From the NCBI RefSeq assembly GCF_004297265.1, contig NZ_SCUT01000019.1:62001-126000 (forward strand): 64,000 bases of DNA, written 5' to 3'. The notes under the pieces are model-generated. The model was not told where the DNA came from and made no database searches. It saw only the letters and a program-made list of their open reading frames with translations. Within the stretch, counting starts at the first letter, position 1, and the number at the start of each line of letters is the position of its first letter. The translations under genes were made by a program, and so were the position numbers. Of the stretch, positions 59,021 through 64,000 are shown piece by piece. Origin of the DNA: Reyranella sp. (GTDB taxonomy: Bacteria > Pseudomonadota > Alphaproteobacteria > Reyranellales > Reyranellaceae).

Positions 59021-60484
59021 CTAGTCCTGATCCTGATCGCGGCGGCGGCCCCCGGACCCTTCGGGAGAACCCTCGCGCCGGCCACGTTTTAGTGGCCGAT
59101 CGGCCGGTTGGAAACGCGCCACAAGGTCCGACAGATGCTCAATTTCGTCAATGGCGATGCCCTCCGGCGCACGCGGAGCAGGCCCGGAGCCACTGCGAAC
59201 CTGCGGTATGAGTGCACTGCGGAACCCGAGCTTGGCCGCCTCGCGCAGGCGCGCCTCGCGCTGCCCGACCGGCCGGACCTCGCCGCCCAGGCCGATTTCA
59301 CCGAACACCACCATGTCGCCCGGCACTTGCTCGTCGGCCAGCGAGGAAATGACGGCCGCCGCCACGGCGAGGTCGGCGGCCGGTTCGCCGATCCTGAGGC
59401 CGCCTGCCACGTTCAGGTAGACGTCGTTGGCGCCGACCGTGACGCCGCACCGGGCCTCCAGGACAGCCAGAACCATGGCGAGGCGGTTCGAATCCCAGCC
59501 GACGACGGCACGGCGCGGTGTGGCGAGAGAGGAGGGGCTGACCAGTGCCTGGATCTCCACCAGCACCGGGCGGGTGCCCTCGATGCCGGCGAAGACACAG
59601 GCGCCCGAGACATGGCCGCGCCGCTCGGCGAGGAACAGGGCCGAGGGATTGGCGACGTCGGACAGGCCGCGGTCGGACATCTCGAAGACGCCGATCTCGT
59701 CGGTCGGGCCGAAGCGGTTCTTGACCGTGCGCAGGATGCGGAACTGATGGCCACGCTCTCCCTCGAAATAGAGCACCGTGTCGACCATGTGCTCGAGCAC
59801 GCGCGGGCCCGCGATGGCGCCGTCCTTGGTGACGTGGCCGACCAGCAGCACGGCGATGCCGCGGCGCTTGGCGAGTTCGACCAGGGCCTGTGCCGAGGCG
59901 CGCACCTGGGTGACCGTGCCCGGCGTCGAATCGACTGTGTCGAGCCACATGGTCTGGATCGAATCGATCACCGCCACCTTGGGCGCGTCCGGCCGCTCCA
60001 GCGAGGCCACGATGTCACGCACCGACGTCGCGGCGACCAGCTGCACCGGCGCGTCGGCCAGTCCCAGCCGCTCGGCCCGCAGCCGCACCTGGTCGACGGC
60101 CTCTTCGCCCGAGATATAGGCGCACGCGGTGTTTTGTTTTGCGAGCGCCGCCGCCATCTGCAGCAGCAGCGTCGACTTGCCGATGCCGGGATCGCCGCCG
60201 ATCAGCAAGGCTTGGCCGACGACCAGACCGCCGCCGCAGACGCGATCGAACTCGCTGATGCCGCTCTTCAGCCGCGGCGGCTGCGGCGTCGAGCCGGTGA
60301 GACCGGTAAAATCGAGCAGCCGGCCCTTGCCGCCGCGCACCAGTCCGCCGCCGGCCGGGCCCGGCGCGGGCGATGCTTCCTCGACGATGGTGTTCCACTC
60401 GCCGCAGGACTCGCAACGGCCGCTCCATTTGGTCGTGACGGCGCCGCAGGACTGGCAGACGTAGCGCTTGAGCGGGCGCGCCAT
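59021..60484 (-). CDS. radA: DNA repair protein RadA
   Basis: A 487-residue RecA-like branch-migration helper. The N-terminal zinc finger has C10, C13, C24 and C27; Walker A GGDPGIGKST is at 96-105 region; the RadA-specific KNRFG motif is at 255-259. The C-terminal Lon-like domain follows from about 290. ATG 60484 is the start, 2 bases from the end of mlaF. The order mlaF-radA-cvpA-purF is alphaproteobacterial. Confidence 0.94.
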   Translation of the reverse strand: MARPLKRYVCQSCGAVTTKWSGRCESCGEWNTIVEEASPAPGPAGGGLVRGGKGRLLDFTGLTGSTPQPPRLKSGISEFDRVCGGGLVVGQALLIGGDPGIGKSTLLLQMAAALAKQNTACAYISGEEAVDQVRLRAERLGLADAPVQLVAATSVRDIVASLERPDAPKVAVIDSIQTMWLDTVDSTPGTVTQVRASAQALVELAKRRGIAVLLVGHVTKDGAIAGPRVLEHMVDTVLYFEGERGHQFRILRTVKNRFGPTDEIGVFEMSDRGLSDVANPSALFLAERRGHVSGACVFAGIEGTRPVLVEIQALVSPSSLATPRRAVVGWDSNRLAMVLAVLEARCGVTVGANDVYLNVAGGLRIGEPAADLAVAAAVISSLADEQVPGDMVVFGEIGLGGEVRPVGQREARLREAAKLGFRSALIPQVRSGSGPAPRAPEGIAIDEIEHLSDLVARFQPADRPLKRGRREGSPEGSGGRRRDQDQD

Positions 60485-60486
60485 TG

Positions 60487-61260
60487 TCAGAGCTTCCGGA
60501 CCTGCATCCGGATCGGGCCCTCGGCCCGGCCGTGAATGAACTGGTCGACATGGGCGTTGCCGGAGCGGTCGATGTCCGCGACGGGGCCCTGCCAGATCAG
60601 CCTGCCCTCGTGCAGCATGCCGATGCGATGGCCGATCTTGCGGGCGCTCGCCATGTCATGGGTGATCGAGACCGCCGTGGCGCCGAGGTCGCTGACGCAT
60701 TTCACGATCAGGTCGTTGATGACGTCGGCCATGATCGGATCGAGGCCGGTCGTCGGCTCGTCGAAGAAGATGATCTCGGGCTCGCGCGCGATGGCGCGGG
60801 CCAGCGCCACGCGCTTCTGCATGCCGCCCGACAATTCCGACGGAAAGAGCTCGCCAATCTCCGGGCCCAGCCCCACCGCGCCCAGCTTGGCGACGGCGAC
60901 TTCGCGGGCCTGTTCGGGCGGCATGCCGTCGCTCTGGATGGGGCCGAAGGCGACGTTCTCCCAGACGCGCAGCGAATCGAACAGCGCTCCGCCCTGGAAC
61001 AGCATGCCGAACTTGCGCATGACGCGCGCCCGGCTGCGGTCGCTGAGGTCCTTCGTCTCCTCGCCATCGATCCTGATCGAGCCGTTGTCCGGTCGCAGCA
61101 GGCCCAGGATGCATTTCAGCAGCACCGACTTGCCGGTTCCGGAGCCGCCGATCACGACCATCGATTCGCCCGGGGCCACATCCAACTCGATGCCCTGCAG
61201 CACCTTTTTCGACCCGAAAGCCTTGGTGACGCCGCGCAGCGAGATCTTGGGGGAGGCCAT
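60487..61260 (-). CDS. mlaF: MlaF-like ABC ATPase (phospholipid/organic solvent transport)
   Basis: A 257-residue ATPase with Walker A GGSGTGKS at 38-45, the LSGGMQKR signature at 143-150 and Walker B D167-E168. FQGGALFDSLRVWENV is the MlaF-type Q-loop. It would power MlaE in retrograde or anterograde phospholipid movement. The MlaE permease gene lies upstream by 14 bases. MlaD (MCE protein) is not in the window, so the full complex must be encoded elsewhere. Confidence 0.9.
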   Translation of the reverse strand: MASPKISLRGVTKAFGSKKVLQGIELDVAPGESMVVIGGSGTGKSVLLKCILGLLRPDNGSIRIDGEETKDLSDRSRARVMRKFGMLFQGGALFDSLRVWENVAFGPIQSDGMPPEQAREVAVAKLGAVGLGPEIGELFPSELSGGMQKRVALARAIAREPEIIFFDEPTTGLDPIMADVINDLIVKCVSDLGATAVSITHDMASARKIGHRIGMLHEGRLIWQGPVADIDRSGNAHVDQFIHGRAEGPIRMQVRKL

Positions 61261-61274
61261 GAGGCGGGAGCCGA

Positions 61275-62054
61275 TCAGCGCGCGAAGAAGGCTTCGGTGA
61301 TGAAGTAGTTGAACGTCAGGATCAGGATCGAAGCCGAGACCACCGCGTTGGTGGTCGCCATGCCGACGCCCTGGGCGCCGCCGCGCGACGTGTAGCCGTG
61401 GTAGCAGCCCATCAGGGTGATCAGGAATCCGAACACCGCCGCCTTCACCAGGCCCGAGAAGACGTCCTGGAATTCAAGGAAGTCCATCGTGTTGCGCAGG
61501 TAGGCCGCGTCGTTGAAATCGAGCTTGTAGATGCCCACCAGGAAGCCGCCCAGCACGCCGATGATGTCGGCGACCAGGACGAGGAACGGCAGGGTGATGA
61601 TGCCCGCGATCAGCCGCGGCACCACCAGATACTTGAACGGATTGGTCGAGAGCGTCGTGAGCGCATCGATCTGCTCGGTGACCCGCATGGTGCCGATCTC
61701 GGCCGCCATCGCGGCGCCGACGCGGCCGGCCACCATCAGGCCCGCCAGCACGGGGCCCAGCTCGCGGGTCAGCGAGACCACGACGACATTGGGAATGGCG
61801 CTTTCGGCGGAGAAGCGCGCGAAGCCGGTGTAGCTCTGCAGCGCGAGCACCATGCCGGTGAAGATCGCGGTGAGGCCGACCACGGGCAGCGAGTAGTAGC
61901 CGATCTCCATGATCTGCCGGAGGATCTGCTGGCGGTACCAGGGCGGCTGCACGGCCTGCCGGAGGGCCTGGAAGGCGAAGGCCGTCACGCTGCCGATCGC
62001 CTCCAGGAAGGCGAGCGTCATGCGCCCCAGCATCGTGACCAGCGGAATGCTCAC
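61275..62054 (-). CDS. mlaE: MlaE-family permease
   Basis: A 259-residue membrane permease. Family segments seen: MLALQSYTGFARFSAES (near 85), VSLTRELGPVLAGLMVAGRVGAAMAAEIGTM (shortened: LTRELGPVLAGLMVAGR) and the coupling region YKLDFND. GTG 62054 overlaps the alr stop by four bases (GTGA), showing coupling. It works with the MlaF gene just downstream. The in-frame extension to 62228 is antisense shadow of alr and is rejected. Confidence 0.88.
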   Translation of the reverse strand: MSIPLVTMLGRMTLAFLEAIGSVTAFAFQALRQAVQPPWYRQQILRQIMEIGYYSLPVVGLTAIFTGMVLALQSYTGFARFSAESAIPNVVVVSLTRELGPVLAGLMVAGRVGAAMAAEIGTMRVTEQIDALTTLSTNPFKYLVVPRLIAGIITLPFLVLVADIIGVLGGFLVGIYKLDFNDAAYLRNTMDFLEFQDVFSGLVKAAVFGFLITLMGCYHGYTSRGGAQGVGMATTNAVVSASILILTFNYFITEAFFAR

Positions 62055-63220
62055 GCCGTCTCTCCCGCATCGTCGGCCGGGCCGCCGGCATAGCCGTCGA
62101 CATAGGCGCGGTAATAGCGCCGGCCGAGCGCAGTCATGATCTCGTAGGCATTGGTCCGGGCGTGGTCGGCGAGATCGTCGGGCGTGAGGTGCGGGCCCAG
62201 CACCTCGACCATGGCGCCGGGTTGGCACTCGGCTTCCGGCACGTCGGTCACGTCGATGGTCACGAGATCCATGGAGATGCGGCCGATCACGGGCGTGCTG
62301 TGCCCGGCGAGATGCACATGGGTGCGGTTGACGAGATTCCGGAAATAGCCGTCCGCATACCCCAGCGCAATCGTGGCGATCCGGCTCGGTCGCGCCGAGC
62401 GCCAGGCGCCGCCGTATCCGACCGTCTGGAAGGCATCGATCCGGCGGGTCTGCAGGACATGGGCGTGCAGAGTGACGACGGGCAGCATCGGGTTCGACTG
62501 ACCGGGCAGGGGATTGATGCCGTAGAGCGCCGCGCCGGGGCGCAGCAGGTCGAAATGGTAGTCCGGGCCCAGGAAGATGCCCGAGGAGTTCGCCAGCGAG
62601 GTCGGGGCGCCGGGCATCGCCCGCACGAAGGTGCGGAAGCGCGAAAGCTGCTCTCCGTTGACCGGATTGGACGTCTCTTCCGACGCCACGAGATGGCTCA
62701 TGATCAGGGCGAGCCGCAGGCCACGCAGCCGGCCGCGCTCGTTGATCAGGACCTGCGCGTCCTCTGCGGAGAAACCCAGCCGGTGCAAGCCGGTGTCGAG
62801 ATGCACGACGGCATCGAGCGCCTGGTTGAAGCGCTGGGCGGCGGCCCGCCAGACATTGAGCTGCCCCAAGTGATTGAGAACCGGGATGAGACGGTGCTCG
62901 ACGAAGTCGGGCTCGGTGCCGGGGAGCAGTCCGTTCAGGACGTAGATCGGCGGCTCCGGAAGGACGCGGCGGAGCGCAATCCCCTCGTCGATATGGGCGA
63001 CGAAGAAGTGCCGGCAGCCCTCCGCCGCCAGCCGGGCGCCGACCACGGCGGCGCCGGTGCCGTAGGCGTCCGCCTTCAGGACGGCGGCACAGTCGACCGG
63101 GCGCCCGGTGGCGCGGCCGGCATCGCGCAGCCCGCGCCAGTTGGCCGCGATCGCGCCCAAGTCGATGGAAAGGATCGCGCCGGCCCGTCGGGCCGCGTCG
63201 TCGTCGCCGGAAATTGACAC
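62051..63220 (-). CDS. alr: Alanine racemase
   Basis: A PLP enzyme that converts L- to D-alanine for the cell wall. K49 in AVLKADAYGTG is the PLP Schiff-base lysine, and Y269 in VGYGGAW is the opposite catalytic base; ISMDLVTIDVTD near 320 is the C-terminal domain landmark. The 389-residue length is normal. GTG 63220 is the likely start with AAGGTCACGAC upstream. It lies between dnaB and mlaE, a common alphaproteobacterial neighbourhood. Confidence 0.93.
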   Translation of the reverse strand: MSISGDDDAARRAGAILSIDLGAIAANWRGLRDAGRATGRPVDCAAVLKADAYGTGAAVVGARLAAEGCRHFFVAHIDEGIALRRVLPEPPIYVLNGLLPGTEPDFVEHRLIPVLNHLGQLNVWRAAAQRFNQALDAVVHLDTGLHRLGFSAEDAQVLINERGRLRGLRLALIMSHLVASEETSNPVNGEQLSRFRTFVRAMPGAPTSLANSSGIFLGPDYHFDLLRPGAALYGINPLPGQSNPMLPVVTLHAHVLQTRRIDAFQTVGYGGAWRSARPSRIATIALGYADGYFRNLVNRTHVHLAGHSTPVIGRISMDLVTIDVTDVPEAECQPGAMVEVLGPHLTPDDLADHARTNAYEIMTALGRRYYRAYVDGYAGGPADDAGETA

Positions 63221-63229
63221 GTCGTGACC

Positions 63230-64000
63230 TTAGAACTCCGGGACGGGGCCGTCAGCACCGACATCGAGGTTGCCGAACTTCGTGAACTGCCCTTCGAACG
63301 ACAGGCGCACGATGCCTGTAGGTCCATGGCGCTGCTTGGCCACGATGACCTCGGCCTTGCCATAGGTCTCCTCGCAGCGCTGCTTCCAGGCATCGTGCCG
63401 CTCGTTGAACTTCTGGTCGCTCTCTTCGGCGCGCCGCGCGGGCTCGGTGCGGGTCAGGTAGTATTCCTCGCGGTAGACGAACATGACGACGTCGGCGTCC
63501 TGCTCGATCGAGCCCGATTCGCGAAGGTCGGCGAGCTGGGGGCGCTTGTCCTCGCGCTGCTCGACGGCGCGGGAGAGCTGCGACAAGGCGATCACCGGAA
63601 CGTCCAGCTCCTTGGCGAGTGTCTTCAGGCCGCGGGTGATCTCCGAAACCTCCTGGACACGGTTCTCTTGCCGGCTCTTGCCCGACGGATTGAGGAGCTG
63701 CAGGTAGTCGACGATGATCAGGCCGAGGCCGTGCGTCCGCTTCAGCCGGCGGGCGCGCGTGCGCAGCGCGGCGATGGACAGGGCGGGCGTGTCGTCGATG
63801 AAGAAGTTGAGGTGCTCGAGTTCGTGACTGACGTTCAGCACCCTGTCGAACTCGGTGCTGTTCATCTCGCCCTTGCGAATCTTCTCGGAGGAGAGTTCGG
63901 CCTGCTCCGACAGCATGCGGGTGGCGAGCTGCTCGGCGGACATTTCCAGCGAGAAGAAGCCCACGACGGCGCCGTCCACCGCCTTGGGGTGGCCTTCGAC
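63230..64000 (-). CDS. dnaB: Replicative DNA helicase DnaB, C-terminal part (5' end beyond window)
   Basis: The visible 256 residues are the RecA-like helicase core after Walker A: VVGFFSLEMSAEQL (H1a), GLGLIIVDYLQLLNP (Walker B/H2), PVIALSQLSRAVEQR (H3), and the arginine-finger region IEQDADVVMFVYREEYY followed by GPTGIVRLSFEGQFTKF (each shown in part). The N-terminal domain and Walker A motif lie past base 64000. DnaB unwinds DNA at the replication fork. It is 9 bases before alr on the same strand. Confidence 0.95.
   Translation of the reverse strand, partial: VEGHPKAVDGAVVGFFSLEMSAEQLATRMLSEQAELSSEKIRKGEMNSTEFDRVLNVSHELEHLNFFIDDTPALSIAALRTRARRLKRTHGLGLIIVDYLQLLNPSGKSRQENRVQEVSEITRGLKTLAKELDVPVIALSQLSRAVEQREDKRPQLADLRESGSIEQDADVVMFVYREEYYLTRTEPARRAEESDQKFNERHDAWKQRCEETYGKAEVIVAKQRHGPTGIVRLSFEGQFTKFGNLDVGADGPVPEF

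Noticed and set aside
62055-62228. N-terminal extension of MlaE
   Set aside because: This part overlaps the end of alr in another frame and lacks membrane segments; GTG 62054 gives a normal MlaE.

Overview
The window is a high-GC, densely coded bacterial chromosome segment with short gaps, many 4-bp start/stop overlaps and frequent GTG/TTG starts. Gene content and order point to an alphaproteobacterium: dnaB-alr-mlaE-mlaF-radA-cvpA-purF-SDR; cysG-DUF2849-cysI-DUF934; xseB-ispA-dxs with tlyA nearby; a DUF2794 gene; a small heat-shock gene with a ROSE-like leader. The individual protein sequences look like a soil-type Rhodospirillales/Rhizobiales relative; I cannot fix the genus by eye. No rRNA, tRNA, CRISPR array, phage gene or transposase gene was found.

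Layout. (1) 1-13.1 kb, + strand mostly: the end of a P450-BM3-type fusion, propionyl-CoA synthetase, then a beta-oxidation set (3-hydroxyacyl-CoA dehydrogenase, acyl-CoA dehydrogenase, thiolase, FadB-type enzyme), a hydratase and a cupin. Between the dehydrogenase and acyl-CoA dehydrogenase lies a methionine aminopeptidase gene with an adjacent rearranged tandem duplication. (2) 13.1-17 kb: small metabolic and RNA-processing genes, including two tandem LigT/ThpR paralogues, a RibD-like reductase, a thioesterase and an IclR regulator. (3) 17.3-24.3 kb: xseB-ispA-dxs and tlyA, separated by an opposite-strand amidase/peroxiredoxin/SDR block. (4) 24.4-26.4 kb: an RsmC-like methyltransferase and a zinc alcohol dehydrogenase. 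(5) 26.5-40.6 kb: a catabolic island with a branched-chain-type ABC importer, a GntR regulator, two VOC proteins, an HpaD-type extradiol dioxygenase, two FAH-family enzymes, a carboxymuconolactone-decarboxylase-like protein, a molybdenum hydroxylase large subunit and a Bug-type binding protein. It looks like import, hydroxylation, ring cleavage and hydrolysis of an aromatic compound whose identity is not evident. (6) 40.7-46.5 kb: Hsp20, siroheme synthase/sulfite reductase operon and small genes. (7) 46.5-50.4 kb: envelope genes (YfgM-like, BamB) and Der GTPase. (8) 50.5-56.1 kb: a complete three-subunit molybdenum hydroxylase and a TM/TPR-like orphan. (9) 56.1 kb to the end, - strand: SDR, purF, cvpA, radA, mlaF, mlaE, alr and the 3' part of dnaB.

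Intergenic space carries at least four families of inverted repeats (around 2.7/9.2 kb; 7.9/24.3 kb; 11.6 kb; 21.9/40.6 kb). The most interesting items are the uncharacterised aromatic-catabolism island with a 23-bp perfect palindrome in its divergent promoter region, a double-VOC protein whose second half has lost its metal ligands, a microhomology-type tandem duplication that fused the 3' ends of two unrelated genes, and a ROSE-type RNA thermometer candidate before hsp20.
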